Positions 48,622-57,973 are shown, counted from the stretch's first letter. The stretch is 64,000 nt of DNA from Hymenobacter jejuensis (GCF_006337165.1 NZ_CP040896.1:2790001-2854000); one strand, 5' to 3'. Notes: generated by a model not told the origin, from the letters alone. Numbers and translations are program-made.

Positions 48622-48954
48622 ATGTCTCAACAACCCGACCCCCCGGTTCCACAGGACCCCAACGCCATCAATATCGAGCTCTCAGAAGAAGTCGCTGAAG
48701 GCGAATACGCCAATTTGGCGATGATTGCGCACAGCAGCAGCGAGTTTGTGATTGATTTTATACGTCTGATGCCAGGCCTTCCGAAGGCTAAGGTGAAAGC
48801 ACGCATTGTGGTAACGCCCGAACATGCCAAGCGGCTATTAGCAGCCCTTTCGGATAACATTGAGCGGTTTGAACAGACTTTTGGACCAATCAAACAGCAG
48901 CCCGATATGCCAAGCTACCCCATGAACTTCGGTGGAACTATGGGTGAGGCATAA
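48622..48954 (+). CDS. DUF3467 family protein
   Basis: A 110-residue protein of a small, widely conserved, uncharacterised family. The core INIELSEEVAEGEYANLAMI, HSSSEFVIDFIRLMPGLPKA and VVTPEHAKRLLAALSDNIER matches DUF3467. Both ends are Pro/Gln-rich and flexible. It commonly lies just after rpoC in Bacteroidota, as here, which hints at a role near transcription, but none is established. Confidence 0.85.
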   Translation: MSQQPDPPVPQDPNAINIELSEEVAEGEYANLAMIAHSSSEFVIDFIRLMPGLPKAKVKARIVVTPEHAKRLLAALSDNIERFEQTFGPIKQQPDMPSYPMNFGGTMGEA

Positions 48955-48957
48955 ACT

Positions 48958-48974
48958 ATTGACAATCAGTCAAT
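48958..48974. repeat. ATTGAC-N5-GTCAAT inverted repeat
   Basis: A six-base inverted repeat four bases after the DUF3467 stop, related in sequence to the TTGATWATCAA family. Confidence 0.4.
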
Positions 48975-48981
48975 TATAAAC

Positions 48982-49014
48982 GAAGCTTCTGTTCCACACA
49001 GAAGCTTCTTGTTT
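48982..49014 (+). terminator. DUF3467 gene terminator
   Basis: GAAGCTTCTGT (48982-48992) and ACAGAAGCTTC (48998-49008) form an 11-bp stem, followed by TTGTTTT. The next promoter box starts at once. Confidence 0.88.
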
Positions 49015-49022
49015 TAGATTTG
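49015..49022 (+). promoter_or_regulatory. -7 box directly before the methyltransferase ATG
   Basis: TAGATTTG, an exact TAnnTTTG, ends three bases before the ATG at 49026, so the mRNA would be leaderless. No clear -33 TTG. Confidence 0.45.
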
Positions 49023-49025
49023 GTT

Positions 49026-49778
49026 ATGGGCTTCCAATCACTTGATCGCTTTTCGGGGCATGCTGATTTGTATGTACAATACAGGATTGAGTACCCCTCA
49101 GAGCTATACGCCTATATATATTCACGATTACAAAGTAACATTTCAGCTTGGGATTGCGGGACAGGTAATGGCCAAGTTGCTACTGCCTTGGCAAAGCATT
49201 TCGCTCATGTAGAAGCAACCGATATAAGTGAGGCGCAACTGCAAAGGGCAATCCAACTTGATAATATCAAGTATAGCATTAGCTCAGCTGAGCAAACCCA
49301 GTTTTCGAGCAACTCTTTTGATCTTATCACGGTTGCACAGGCCTTACATTGGTTTGATGCGGCTGCTTTTCATCAGGAAGTATATCGTGTTGCCAAGCCT
49401 CAGGCAATTATTGCAGAGTGGGGGTACAGCTTGCTGAAGGTGAATCAAAGCATCGATCCTATTGTTAAGCACTTCTATGCCGAAACAATCGGGGCTTACT
49501 GGGATAGTAATCGCAAGCATATTGATGACCGATTCGCTAAAATTCCTTTCCCGTTCGCTGAGGTAGAACACCGCGAATTCCAAATCGAACTAGAATGGGA
49601 TGCGGAAAGATTCCTGAATTATCTGCGCACGTGGTCCAGTGTTCAGCAGTACCAGCAGCAAAACAATAGCGACGCACTTCTTCTCATATCTGATCAGGTA
49701 AGAAGAGCTTGGGGAGAACAAAAGCAAGTCGTTGAGTTTCCTGTATTTATACGAACAGGTAGGGTAATCAAGCACTGA
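49026..49778 (+). CDS. Class I SAM-dependent methyltransferase, substrate unknown
   Basis: A 250-residue Rossmann methyltransferase. Motif I is AWDCGTGNGQVATALAKHF, followed by VEATDISEAQL, and LITVAQALHWFDAAAFHQEV matches the small-molecule (UbiE/TAM-like) methyltransferase family. It lies between DUF3467 and rpsL, breaking the usual rpoC-DUF3467-rpsL run, and its base composition is more AT-rich than its neighbours. It may be a recent insertion. ATG at 49026 is chosen over an upstream TTG. 49779-49903 holds no gene. Confidence 0.83.
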   Translation: MGFQSLDRFSGHADLYVQYRIEYPSELYAYIYSRLQSNISAWDCGTGNGQVATALAKHFAHVEATDISEAQLQRAIQLDNIKYSISSAEQTQFSSNSFDLITVAQALHWFDAAAFHQEVYRVAKPQAIIAEWGYSLLKVNQSIDPIVKHFYAETIGAYWDSNRKHIDDRFAKIPFPFAEVEHREFQIELEWDAERFLNYLRTWSSVQQYQQQNNSDALLLISDQVRRAWGEQKQVVEFPVFIRTGRVIKH

Positions 49779-49903
49779 CTTGGCAGGGTAACATAAGTTA
49801 AGAAGACATATATCCCTACTATTAGCCGCTAAATGCATGATTCTGAGAATTTAACCACTTCTCTTGCCAACTCTGCTCTCCTAAAATTATCTATTTCAAC
49901 ACG

Positions 49904-49935
49904 TTTGCTATTGTAAACCAGAGTCTATACCTTTG
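49904..49935 (+). promoter_or_regulatory. Promoter of the rpsL (str) operon
   Basis: TTTG (49904-49907), a 20-nt spacer and TACCTTTG (49928-49935) fit the consensus, 49 bp before the rpsL ATG. Confidence 0.8.
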
Positions 49936-49984
49936 CAAGCCTAATTTTTTGGGAGAAGACCCTCCTCGACAAACCATTCCGTAG

Positions 49985-50413
49985 ATGCCTACCATCAACC
50001 AGTTAGTACGCAAAGGAAGAGAGAAGCTTACGACTAAGTCGAAGTCGCCCGCTCTCGACTCTTGCCCGCAGCGCCGTGGCGTTTGCACCCGTGTATATAC
50101 CACTACGCCTAAAAAGCCGAACTCGGCAATGCGTAAAGTCGCTCGTGTGCGTCTCACCAACGGCAAAGAAGTCAACGCCTATATTCCAGGTGAAGGCCAC
50201 AACCTGCAGGAGCACTCAATCGTGCTGATTCGCGGTGGCCGGGTTAAAGACTTGCCAGGCGTGCGTTATCACATCATCCGTGGCGCTCTCGACACGGCAG
50301 GTGTTAACGGACGTTTGCAGCGTCGCTCGAAATACGGTGCAAAGCGCCCGAAGCCAGGTCAACCAGCTGCTACCGGCAAAGGTGGCAAGCCAGCACCAGG
50401 CAAGAAGAAATAA
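49985..50413 (+). CDS. rpsL: 30S ribosomal protein S12
   Basis: A 142-residue decoding-centre protein. The conserved [20 protein letters not shown] and [20 protein letters not shown] segments are intact, with wild-type residues at the usual streptomycin-resistance lysines. The last 25 residues are a Pro/Lys/Gly tail ([20 protein letters not shown]) longer than in enterobacteria. Confidence 0.97.
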   Translation: MPTINQLVRKGREKLTTKSKSPALDSCPQRRGVCTRVYTTTPKKPNSAMRKVARVRLTNGKEVNAYIPGEGHNLQEHSIVLIRGGRVKDLPGVRYHIIRGALDTAGVNGRLQRRSKYGAKRPKPGQPAATGKGGKPAPGKKK

Positions 50414-50418
50414 TTTTT

Positions 50419-50512
50419 TAGGGGCTTGGGGTCTTGAGGACTTAGGGAAGTGGGTTTTGTAACAGGAGCCTGCATGACTAAGTCCCCAAGACCCTGAGAC
50501 CCCAAGTCCCTA
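50419..50512 (+). repeat. Heptad repeat hairpin between rpsL and rpsG
   Basis: The right half reads in sevens from 50478: CTAAGTC, CCCAAGA, CCCTGAG, ACCCCAA, GTCCCTA. The left half (50419-50447) is close to its reverse complement with one heptad missing, so the spacer can fold into a long imperfect hairpin. The same unit GAGGACTTAG recurs before fusA. Confidence 0.7.
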
Positions 50513-50520
50513 ACAGCAAT

Positions 50521-50988
50521 ATGAGAAAGTCAAAACCAAAGAAGCGCATTCTCCTGCCCGATCCTAAGTACAAGGAGACGCTAGTAACCCGTTTCGTCAA
50601 CTACATGATGTACGACGGGAAAAAGAATCTTGCTTACACTATTTTCTACGATGCCTGCGAAATCGTAGAGCAGCGTACTAAGGAGAATGGCCTGGAAATG
50701 TGGCGCAAGGCCCTGAACAATGTAATGCCTACTGTAGAAGTTAAGAGCCGCCGAGTAGGTGGTGCTACCTTCCAAGTGCCTACTGAAGTTCGTCCTGATC
50801 GCCGCATTTCGGTTGGTGCCAAGTGGATGATTCAATACGCTCGTCGTCGTGGTGAAAAGACCATGAAGGACAAGTTGGCAGGTGAGATTATTGCTGCTGC
50901 TAAAGGTGAAGGTGCTGCTGTTAAGAAAAAAGACGATACGCACCGGATGGCCGAAGCAAACAAAGCTTTCTCGCACTTCCGCTTCTAA
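50521..50988 (+). CDS. rpsG: 30S ribosomal protein S7
   Basis: A 155-residue head protein contacting the E and P sites. It contains [40 protein letters not shown] and the C-terminal [13 protein letters not shown], all typical. Standard length. It is flanked on both sides by heptad-repeat spacers of 107 and 106 bp. Confidence 0.97.
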   Translation: MRKSKPKKRILLPDPKYKETLVTRFVNYMMYDGKKNLAYTIFYDACEIVEQRTKENGLEMWRKALNNVMPTVEVKSRRVGGATFQVPTEVRPDRRISVGAKWMIQYARRRGEKTMKDKLAGEIIAAAKGEGAAVKKKDDTHRMAEANKAFSHFRF

Positions 50989-51006
50989 TCTAGACATACA
51001 GAGATT

Positions 51007-51087
51007 TTAGGAGTTGAGGACTTAGTGAATCGGAATCCTTTTTTCCGTGTTCTAAGTCCTCAAGTCATAAAGTCCCTAAGTCATAAA
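51007..51087 (+). repeat. Heptad repeat hairpin between rpsG and fusA
   Basis: TTGAGGACTTAG (51014-51025) pairs perfectly with CTAAGTCCTCAA (51052-51063). The right half continues in sevens from 51052: CTAAGTC, CTCAAGT, CATAAAG, TCCCTAA, GTCATAA. It is a diverged copy of the rpsL-rpsG spacer. Confidence 0.7.
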
Positions 51088-51094
51088 CAAAGCA

Positions 51095-53239
51095 ATGGCC
51101 GTTAACAAAGACCTGCATTTCCTCCGAAACATCGGGATTATGGCGCACATCGACGCCGGCAAAACCACGACTTCGGAGCGCATTCTTTACTATACCGGAA
51201 AAACCCACAAGATCGGGGAGGTGCACGAAGGTGCCGCCACGATGGACTGGATGGAACAAGAGCAGGAGCGTGGTATTACTATTACTTCTGCTGCTACCAC
51301 CACGTTTTGGAATTATCCAACTGATGCCAATGGCGATCCTACGCCGGAGACTAAGCAGTATAAAATTAACCTAATCGATACTCCTGGCCACGTTGACTTC
51401 ACCGTAGAAGTTGAACGTTCGTTGCGAGTATTAGACGGTGCGGTAGCTCTTTTCTGTGCTGTATCGGGTGTAGAGCCCCAGTCAGAAACGGTTTGGCGCC
51501 AAGCCGATAAGTATAAGGTTCCTCGCATTTGCTTCGTCAATAAGATGGACCGCGCAGGAGCTGACTTCTTCAAAGCTGTAGCTGAGATTAAGGATAAGTT
51601 GGGTGCTAACCCTGTCCCACTGCAAATTCCGATTGGCGCTGAAGATACCTTCAAAGGTGTTGTCGACTTGCTGACAGGCAAAGCAATTGTATGGGATGAT
51701 GCTACCCAGGGTAAGTCATATCACGAAATTCCAGTTCCTGAGGATCTGGTGGAGACTGTTGCCGAATGGCGTCAAAAGTTGGTAGAAAGCGTTGCTGAAT
51801 ACGACGATCTTCTACTGGAAAAGTTCTTTGATGATCCAGAAAGCATTACCCGCGAGGAAATGATGGTGGTAATCCGCAAAGCGGTTATCGACATGAAGTT
51901 TTCTCCTGTGATGTGTGGCTCGGCTTTCAAAAATAAAGGTGTACAGTCGATGCTAGATGGCGTAATGGCCTATTTGCCATCGCCGCTTGACATGCCTCCT
52001 ATCATCGGTACTAATCCCGAGAATGGCGAGGAAATGGAGCGCCATCCCGATAATGATGAGCCTTTTACCGCGCTTGCATTTAAAATTGCAACTGACCCAT
52101 TCGTAGGACGTCTGTGCTTTTTCCGTTGCTACAGCGGCGTGCTAGAGTCTGGCTCTTACGTATTGAACAACCGTACTGGCAAGAAAGAGCGTATCTCGCG
52201 GCTTATGCAGATGCACTCCAATAAGCAAAACCCAATTGATAAAATTCAAGCGGGTGATATTGCAGCTGGGGTTGGTTTCAAAGACATCAAAACGGGCGAT
52301 ACTCTTACCGATGAAAAGTCGCCTATCGTACTTGAATCGATGTCGTTCCCGGAACCGGTAATTGGTTACGCTATTGAGCCAAAAACGCAAGCTGACGTAG
52401 ATAAGATGGGTATGGCAATTGCCAAGCTCATTGAAGAAGACCCTACTTTGAAGGTAAACACTGACCCTGAAACTGGTCAGACTGTTCTGCGTGGTATGGG
52501 TGAGCTTCACTTGGAAATCATTATCGATCGTATGCGTCGTGAGTTCAAGGTGGAAATCAACCAAGGTGCACCGCAGGTTGCTTACAAAGAGATACTTACG
52601 AAGAAAGTAGAACACCGCGAAACTTACAAGAAGCAAACCGGTGGTCGTGGTAAGTTTGGTGACATTGTCTTTGAACTCGGCCCTAAAGAAACAGAGCCTG
52701 AGAAGCCAGGTTTAGAATTTGACAATGCTATCGTAGGTGGTGTTATCCCACGCGAATTTATTGCTCCGATTCAGAAAGGTTTCGAAGAGGCAATGAAAAA
52801 CGGCCCATTGGCTGGTTTCCCTATTGAAGGCATGAAGGTGCGGCTGTTCCACGGTTCGTATCATGATGTTGACTCAGACGCACTGTCTTTCGAACTTGCT
52901 GCCCGTGGTGGTTTCCGTGAAGCAGCTCGTCAAGCTGGTCCTAAACTCCTTGAGCCTATCATGGCAGTTGAGGTTGTTTGCCCTGACGAATACACTGGTC
53001 CTGTTACCGGTGACCTTAACCGTCGTCGCGGCTTGATGAAAGGTATGGATACCAAAGCTGGTGCTCAAGTTATCAAAGCTGATGTTCCTCTATCGGAATT
53101 GTTTGGTTATGTAACTGATCTACGCACTATCTCTTCCGGTCGTGCTTCGGCTTCTCTTACTTTCTCACATTATGAGCAGGTACCTCAGAACTTGGCCGAT
53201 GGTATTGTTGCTAAACAAAAAGGGAATGCCGTTCGCTAA
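51095..53239 (+). CDS. fusA: Elongation factor G
   Basis: A 714-residue translocase GTPase. G motifs are [30 protein letters not shown] and [10 protein letters not shown]; domains III-V are complete through [20 protein letters not shown] short insertion in the switch region ([11 protein letters not shown]) is usual for this phylum. rpsJ follows 21 bp later. Confidence 0.98.
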   Translation: MAVNKDLHFLRNIGIMAHIDAGKTTTSERILYYTGKTHKIGEVHEGAATMDWMEQEQERGITITSAATTTFWNYPTDANGDPTPETKQYKINLIDTPGHVDFTVEVERSLRVLDGAVALFCAVSGVEPQSETVWRQADKYKVPRICFVNKMDRAGADFFKAVAEIKDKLGANPVPLQIPIGAEDTFKGVVDLLTGKAIVWDDATQGKSYHEIPVPEDLVETVAEWRQKLVESVAEYDDLLLEKFFDDPESITREEMMVVIRKAVIDMKFSPVMCGSAFKNKGVQSMLDGVMAYLPSPLDMPPIIGTNPENGEEMERHPDNDEPFTALAFKIATDPFVGRLCFFRCYSGVLESGSYVLNNRTGKKERISRLMQMHSNKQNPIDKIQAGDIAAGVGFKDIKTGDTLTDEKSPIVLESMSFPEPVIGYAIEPKTQADVDKMGMAIAKLIEEDPTLKVNTDPETGQTVLRGMGELHLEIIIDRMRREFKVEINQGAPQVAYKEILTKKVEHRETYKKQTGGRGKFGDIVFELGPKETEPEKPGLEFDNAIVGGVIPREFIAPIQKGFEEAMKNGPLAGFPIEGMKVRLFHGSYHDVDSDALSFELAARGGFREAARQAGPKLLEPIMAVEVVCPDEYTGPVTGDLNRRRGLMKGMDTKAGAQVIKADVPLSELFGYVTDLRTISSGRASASLTFSHYEQVPQNLADGIVAKQKGNAVR

Positions 53240-53260
53240 TCCGCTTTAAGACTAAGAATC

Positions 53261-53566
53261 ATGAACCAGAAAATTCGCATTAAGCTCAAGTCTTACGATC
53301 ATAATCTTGTGGACAAGTCCTCCGAGAAGATTGTAAAAGCGGTAAAGGCTACGGGTGCCATTGTAAGTGGTCCTATTCCACTGCCGACTAACAAAGAAAA
53401 ATTCACAGTACTGCGTTCGCCACACGTGAACAAAAAGTCTCGTGAGCAATTTCAGCTTTGCACCTATAAGCGCTTAGTTGATATATATTCTACTTCTTCT
53501 AAGACAGTGGATGCCTTGATGAAGCTAGAATTGCCAAGCGGCGTTGATGTAGAAATCAAAGTCTGA
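53261..53566 (+). CDS. rpsJ: 30S ribosomal protein S10 (NusE)
   Basis: A 101-residue protein of the small-subunit head, also part of the antitermination complex with NusB and NusG. It opens [20 protein letters not shown] and contains [20 protein letters not shown], both standard. In almost all bacteria rplC follows at once; here a strong terminator and a foreign-looking gene intervene. Confidence 0.97.
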   Translation: MNQKIRIKLKSYDHNLVDKSSEKIVKAVKATGAIVSGPIPLPTNKEKFTVLRSPHVNKKSREQFQLCTYKRLVDIYSTSSKTVDALMKLELPSGVDVEIKV

Positions 53567-53582
53567 GGCTTTCCTATTTGTT

Positions 53583-53634
53583 AATAACAAAACACCCCAC
53601 AGGTTTTATAAATCCTGTGGGGTGTTTTGTTATT
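53583..53634. terminator. Terminator after rpsJ, 21-bp perfect arms
   Basis: 53583-53603 and 53614-53634 are exact reverse complements around a 10-nt loop, with a TTTTGTTATT side on the plus strand. It should separate rpsJ from the rest of the S10 genes. Confidence 0.92.
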
Positions 53635-53664
53635 GCACTAACTACGTTAAAGTAAGTTAGAACC

Positions 53665-53698
53665 TTTGGTATAATCTGTTTGAAGACACTAATATTTG
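53665..53698 (+). promoter_or_regulatory. Promoter candidate for the inserted membrane gene
   Basis: TTTG (53665-53668), a 22-nt spacer and AATATTTG (53691-53698), a near match to TAnnTTTG, lie 25 bp before the ATG at 53723. Confidence 0.45.
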
Positions 53699-53722
53699 CT
53701 TAGTGCTAAAATTGCCTTCTGC

Positions 53723-54997
53723 ATGAATTCTATTTTAAATAAGAGGTACTTGAAGCCGCATTTCCCTCTTGTAGCAACGAGTTTCTGCTCATTAATTATT
53801 GCAGGACTTTTCACAAGTAGTTTCTTTAGGATATTACCTAGTATTGGAATAATAGGGTTATTAGTAACCGCTTTGATATATTTTTTACTCTATAGAGAAA
53901 CTCGAAATAAGGAATATAAGGTATATATCCCTATTACAGTAATATTCTTTCTTCATCTGTCAGCTGGATTAAATACTGATGAAGCAAATCGACTTGAATA
54001 CTGGCGCGATGTGCTTTTGCAATCTCCTTTTTTATTGCTTCCAGTATCTTTTGCAATACTGCCTGAATTTCCCGCTAAATATTTGAGGTGGCTTTGGATT
54101 TTTTTTTGTGTTTTGGTATTAGCTTCAGCGATAGTCAGTACGAGTAACTATTTACAACATGTAGAGCAAATAAATGAACAGTACCTAAGGTCAAAAATTA
54201 TGCCTACAGAGCCTGATCACATCCGCTTTAGCTTGATGGTAACTTTGGCTAGTGCTTTCGGAGTATTGTGGATATATAATGATAAACTACCTAAAGCGAA
54301 GAAAGTCAGCATAATAGCCGGTACAATATTTTTGATATTTTTTCAACATCTATTAGCTGTTAGGAGCGGATTAATTACAATGTATGCTGTCGCGGCACTA
54401 GCATGGTTATGGTTGCTTGTGAAGTCAAATAGTTATAAGCGAATTATTTTGCTGACTTTTGTAATGATAATAATACCCCTTATTAGTTATTTGATTTTTC
54501 CGACATTTCGTAACAAATTTACAAATACCCGTGAGGACGTTAGTAAAGTAAATAAGATCGAATCCGCTAACAATTACTCTTTAGTAGGTAGGGTATATTC
54601 TTATAAAGTTGCTTACTTAATTATTAAAGAACACCCATGGTTTGGGATCGGCAAGGCTGATATGGATAGTGAGTTGGCAGAGTACTATAAAAAAAACTTT
54701 CCAGCAATTAGGCATAAATCATATATTAAGCCGCATAATCAGTTTTTATATAATCTCGTTGCATATGGTATAGTTGGATTAGTTGTATTTTTAGTATTCT
54801 TCTTTATGCCATGTGTGCAATTATGGTCTAAGCTCAGCCCAATATTAGTAGTGCATTATACTATTCTAACCCTTTCTTTTTTGGTAGAATATACCCTAGA
54901 AACACAGATAGGGCTTACCTTCTCTATCCTATTTATTATGCTTGCTATCGAAGGCAACAGGTCGGAAGAGGAAACCCATACATGGAAACCAGCTTGA
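53723..54997 (+). CDS. O-antigen ligase/polymerase-like membrane protein inserted in the S10 operon
   Basis: A 424-residue protein with about ten hydrophobic helices and a periplasmic loop (about 280-345) that contains NNYSLVGRVYSYKVAYLIIK, HPWFGIGKADMD and KPHNQFLYNLVAYGIVGLVV. These match, in order, the loop of the ligase-like protein at 26315, so the two are distant paralogues. It is clearly AT-rich, with many ATA and TTA codons, unlike the ribosomal genes on both sides. It lies between rpsJ and rplC with its own promoter candidate and no transcriptional link to translation. Horizontal acquisition is a reasonable inference. No other glycan gene is adjacent. Confidence 0.82.
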   Translation: MNSILNKRYLKPHFPLVATSFCSLIIAGLFTSSFFRILPSIGIIGLLVTALIYFLLYRETRNKEYKVYIPITVIFFLHLSAGLNTDEANRLEYWRDVLLQSPFLLLPVSFAILPEFPAKYLRWLWIFFCVLVLASAIVSTSNYLQHVEQINEQYLRSKIMPTEPDHIRFSLMVTLASAFGVLWIYNDKLPKAKKVSIIAGTIFLIFFQHLLAVRSGLITMYAVAALAWLWLLVKSNSYKRIILLTFVMIIIPLISYLIFPTFRNKFTNTREDVSKVNKIESANNYSLVGRVYSYKVAYLIIKEHPWFGIGKADMDSELAEYYKKNFPAIRHKSYIKPHNQFLYNLVAYGIVGLVVFLVFFFMPCVQLWSKLSPILVVHYTILTLSFLVEYTLETQIGLTFSILFIMLAIEGNRSEEETHTWKPA

Positions 54998-55171
54998 CTG
55001 TGAGGCACAACCGCAATTGAGAAGGGCTTTTTACATAAAGAAGCATACCTATTCTACAAGCAAGCGCTATGGCAAGCGATGTTCATTTGTATAGCTTGAA
55101 GTGTTTGAAACAGAGATAGCAGCTATTCAATAGGCGATATGTTTAGAATAGAAAAATATTTCCAGATCACA

Positions 55172-55203
55172 TTAGACTTTTAACCCTCTTTTACCTAGCT
55201 TTG
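55172..55203 (+). promoter_or_regulatory. Promoter of the rplC (S10) genes
   Basis: TAGCTTTG (55196-55203) is an exact -7 box; the -33 side has TTAG (55172-55175) with a 20-nt spacer, a weak match to TTTG. It would restart transcription after the inserted gene. 54998-55171 holds no gene. Confidence 0.6.
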
Positions 55204-55215
55204 CACTCCCATTCT

Positions 55216-55241
55216 GAAAACGCCACTTGGGCGTTTTCTTT
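55216..55241 (+). terminator. Leader hairpin / attenuator before rplC
   Basis: GAAAACGCC (55216-55224) pairs perfectly with GGCGTTTTC (55230-55238), followed by TTT. It begins near the predicted transcript start, so it may regulate read-through into the S10 genes. Confidence 0.55.
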
Positions 55242-55266
55242 GCGTCTTTAATAAATTTCAATCAGA

Positions 55267-55887
55267 ATGCCTGGCATCATCGGTAAAAAAATCGGTATGA
55301 CAAGCCTCTTCACTCCGGACGGGAAGAACATTCCTTGCACGCTCATAGAAGCGGGTCCGTGCGTAGTGACGCAGGTTAAAACGCTTGAGAATGACGGCTA
55401 CACAGCTGTACAACTCGGCTACGGCGAAAAAAAAGCAAAGAACACCACCAAGGCTTTGGCTGGACACTTTGCTAAAGCCGGTACAACTCCCAAGCGAAAA
55501 CTTGTAGAGTTTCGTTTGGATGCTGAATCTACGTATGCAGCTGGTGCTCAAATCGATGCTAGCTTATTTGAGGAAGGTGAATTTGTTGACGTTGTCGGCA
55601 CTTCGAAAGGCAAAGGCTTTCAGGGTGTTGTAAAGCGCTACAATTTTGCTGGGGTTGGCGGCCAGACCCACGGTCAGCACAACCGTCTTCGCCACCCAGG
55701 TTCTATTGGTGCTTGCTCTTGGCCTTCACGCGTATTCAAAGGAATGCGTATGGCTGGTCGTATGGGTGGTGACCGTGTGAAAGTGCAAAACCTGAAAGTT
55801 TTGCGCGTAGTAGCTGATAAGAATCTTATCGTAGTAAGCGGCTCTGTTCCTGGTGCCAAAAATTCTTACGTGGTCCTGGAAAAATAA
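55267..55887 (+). CDS. rplC: 50S ribosomal protein L3
   Basis: A 206-residue protein that nucleates large-subunit assembly near the peptidyl transferase centre. It opens [35 protein letters not shown] and [18 protein letters not shown] form the long loop. First gene of the resumed S10 operon; rplD begins six bases on. Confidence 0.97.
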   Translation: MPGIIGKKIGMTSLFTPDGKNIPCTLIEAGPCVVTQVKTLENDGYTAVQLGYGEKKAKNTTKALAGHFAKAGTTPKRKLVEFRLDAESTYAAGAQIDASLFEEGEFVDVVGTSKGKGFQGVVKRYNFAGVGGQTHGQHNRLRHPGSIGACSWPSRVFKGMRMAGRMGGDRVKVQNLKVLRVVADKNLIVVSGSVPGAKNSYVVLEK

Positions 55888-55893
55888 CGCGTG

Positions 55894-56532
55894 ATGGAAC
55901 TGTCAGTATATAACATCAAGGGTGAAGACACAGGCCGTAAGGTTACTTTGTCAGATGCCGTATTCGGTCTCGAACCTAACGAGCACGTAATGTACCTCGA
56001 CGTAAAGCAGTATTTGGCTAATCAGCGCCAAGGTACGCACAAGTCGAAGCAGCGTAACGAGGTTAGCGGTACAACCAAAAAGCTTAAAAAGCAAAAAGGA
56101 ACTGGCGGCGCTCGGGCAGGCAGCATGAAGTCACCAGTCTTCATTGGTGGCGGTCGCGTGTTCGGTCCTGAGCCGCGTGATTACGGTTTTAAGCTGAATA
56201 AAAAGACCAAGCGTCTTGCTCGTCTTTCTGCTTTGTCTGTGTTAGCACAGGAAGGAAAACTTGCTTTGGTAGAGAATATTACTTTCTCTGCGCCTAAGAC
56301 CAAGGAATTTCTTTCGATTCTCTCCGGTTTAAAGCTGAACAACGGTAAAAAGACCTTGCTAGTGACGGCTACAGCTGATAAGAACGTGATCCTATCGGCT
56401 CGCAACATTCAGAAAGTGAAAGTTGCTACGCCCATTGCCTTGAATACGCACGATCTGCTCAACACAGACACTTTATTGTTGTCAGAGGATGGGTTGAAGT
56501 CGTTAGAACAACTCTATACTACTGCTGAGTAA
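55894..56532 (+). CDS. rplD: 50S ribosomal protein L4
   Basis: A 212-residue exit-tunnel protein; in enterobacteria it also represses the S10 operon. The tunnel loop RQGTHKSKQRNEVSGTTKKL, KQKGTGGARAGSMKSPVF and VFGPEPRDYGFKLNKK are standard. The ATG at 55894 is preferred to a GTG three bases earlier. Its TAA shares a base with the rplW ATG. Confidence 0.96.
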   Translation: MELSVYNIKGEDTGRKVTLSDAVFGLEPNEHVMYLDVKQYLANQRQGTHKSKQRNEVSGTTKKLKKQKGTGGARAGSMKSPVFIGGGRVFGPEPRDYGFKLNKKTKRLARLSALSVLAQEGKLALVENITFSAPKTKEFLSILSGLKLNNGKKTLLVTATADKNVILSARNIQKVKVATPIALNTHDLLNTDTLLLSEDGLKSLEQLYTTAE

Positions 56533-56819
56533 TGAGCACGCTGAAAAAACCAATCGTGACCGAAAAGGCCACGGCTCTGAACGAAAAGGGGCAGTATGCT
56601 TTTGAAGTAGAGCGCACTGCCAACAAGGTTCAGATTAAAAAGGAGATTGAGCAAATTTATGGTGTGACTGTAACGGGCATTAGCACGATTCGCACCAATG
56701 GTAAACTCAAATCCAAGTTCACGAAAGGTGGCTCCGTAACAGGTCGTCGCCCTCATGGCAAAAAGGCTATCGTAACTGTAAAAGAAGGCGACGTAATCGA
56801 CTTCTATAACGGTATCTAA
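56532..56819 (+). CDS. rplW: 50S ribosomal protein L23
   Basis: A 95-residue protein at the tunnel exit, the docking site for trigger factor and SRP. It opens LKKPIVTEKATALNEKGQY with the conserved FEVERTANKVQIKKEIEQIY. It overlaps the rplD stop by one base (TAATG). Confidence 0.96.
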   Translation: MSTLKKPIVTEKATALNEKGQYAFEVERTANKVQIKKEIEQIYGVTVTGISTIRTNGKLKSKFTKGGSVTGRRPHGKKAIVTVKEGDVIDFYNGI

Positions 56820-56862
56820 TTGATACAGAAGCCTTTCTGAAAAGCGAATTTAAGCTATATCA

Positions 56863-57690
56863 ATGGCACTCAAAAAACTAAGACCAACATCACCGGGTCA
56901 GCGCTTCCGTATCGCTCCTGCCTTCGACGAAATTACGACGTCGACGCCAGAGAAGTCGCTGTTGGCACCCATGGAAAAATCCGGTGGCCGCAACAACGCG
57001 GGGAAAATGTCCAACCGCTACATAGGTGGTGGCCACAAGCAAAAGTATCGTATCATCGATTTTAAACGGGATAAAGCTGGTGTTCCAGCTACTGTTAAGA
57101 CGATTGAGTACGATCCTAACCGTACTGCTCGCATTGCTCTCTTGAGTTATGCTGATGGTGAGAAGCGATATATCATCGCGCCTGCAGGTTTGGCTGTTGG
57201 ATCTACTGTAGTATCAGGTGCAGCAGCAGCTCCTGAAGTAGGGAACGCTCTTCCGTTACGTGAAATGCCTCTAGGTACCATAGTGCACAACATCGAGTTG
57301 ATGCCTGGTGCCGGTGCTGCAATGGCGCGGTCGGCTGGTACTTATGCTCAGCTGGTAGCACGTGAAGATAAATACGCAACGTTAAAGTTACCTTCTGGTG
57401 AAATGCGCATGGTACTAGTTACCTGCATGGCTACAGTAGGGACTGTGTCAAACGGTGATCATATGAATGTACGTCTCGGCAAAGCTGGACGTAACCGTTG
57501 GTTGGGTCGTCGTCCACGTGTACGTGGTGTTGCAATGAACCCAGTTGACCACCCCATGGGTGGTGGTGAAGGTAAATCGTCTGGTGGTCACCCGCGCAGC
57601 CGCAATGGTATCTTCGCTAAAGGTCAGAAGACACGCAACAAAAACAAGTATTCCGAGCAGCTCATCGTTAACCGTAAAGGCAAGAAGTAA
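56863..57690 (+). CDS. rplB: 50S ribosomal protein L2
   Basis: A 275-residue protein needed for subunit association and peptidyl transfer. It contains [20 protein letters not shown], the conserved [20 protein letters not shown] near the C-terminus (with the essential His), and a basic tail. Standard length; 43 bp after rplW. Confidence 0.97.
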   Translation: MALKKLRPTSPGQRFRIAPAFDEITTSTPEKSLLAPMEKSGGRNNAGKMSNRYIGGGHKQKYRIIDFKRDKAGVPATVKTIEYDPNRTARIALLSYADGEKRYIIAPAGLAVGSTVVSGAAAAPEVGNALPLREMPLGTIVHNIELMPGAGAAMARSAGTYAQLVAREDKYATLKLPSGEMRMVLVTCMATVGTVSNGDHMNVRLGKAGRNRWLGRRPRVRGVAMNPVDHPMGGGEGKSSGGHPRSRNGIFAKGQKTRNKNKYSEQLIVNRKGKK

Positions 57691-57693
57691 CCA

Positions 57694-57972
57694 ATGGCAC
57701 GTTCGCTAAAAAAAGGGCCGTACATTGACTTCCGGCTCGAGAAGAAAGTTCAAGTGATGGAAGACTCTGGCAAGAAGTCGGTGGTGAAGACATGGTCTCG
57801 CCGTTCGATGATTTCACCAGACTTCGTAGGTCACACATTCGCTGTACACAACGGCAATAAGTTCATCCCGGTTTATGTAACGGAGAATATGGTTGGTCAC
57901 AAGCTCGGTGAGTTTGCCCCAACTCGTAACTTCCGTGGTCACGTAGCCAAGAAAGATAAAGGCAAGCGCTAA
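57694..57972 (+). CDS. rpsS: 30S ribosomal protein S19
   Basis: A 92-residue head protein that forms a bridge with S13. It opens [20 protein letters not shown] and contains [20 protein letters not shown] and [16 protein letters not shown], all conserved. Three bases after rplB. Confidence 0.97.
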   Translation: MARSLKKGPYIDFRLEKKVQVMEDSGKKSVVKTWSRRSMISPDFVGHTFAVHNGNKFIPVYVTENMVGHKLGEFAPTRNFRGHVAKKDKGKR

Positions 57973-57973
57973 G

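Noticed and set aside
49026..49778. Ribosomal RNA or ribosomal protein methyltransferase role for the gene before rpsL
   Set aside because: Position alone suggested it, but the motifs fit small-molecule UbiE/TAM-like enzymes and nothing links it to ribosomal substrates.
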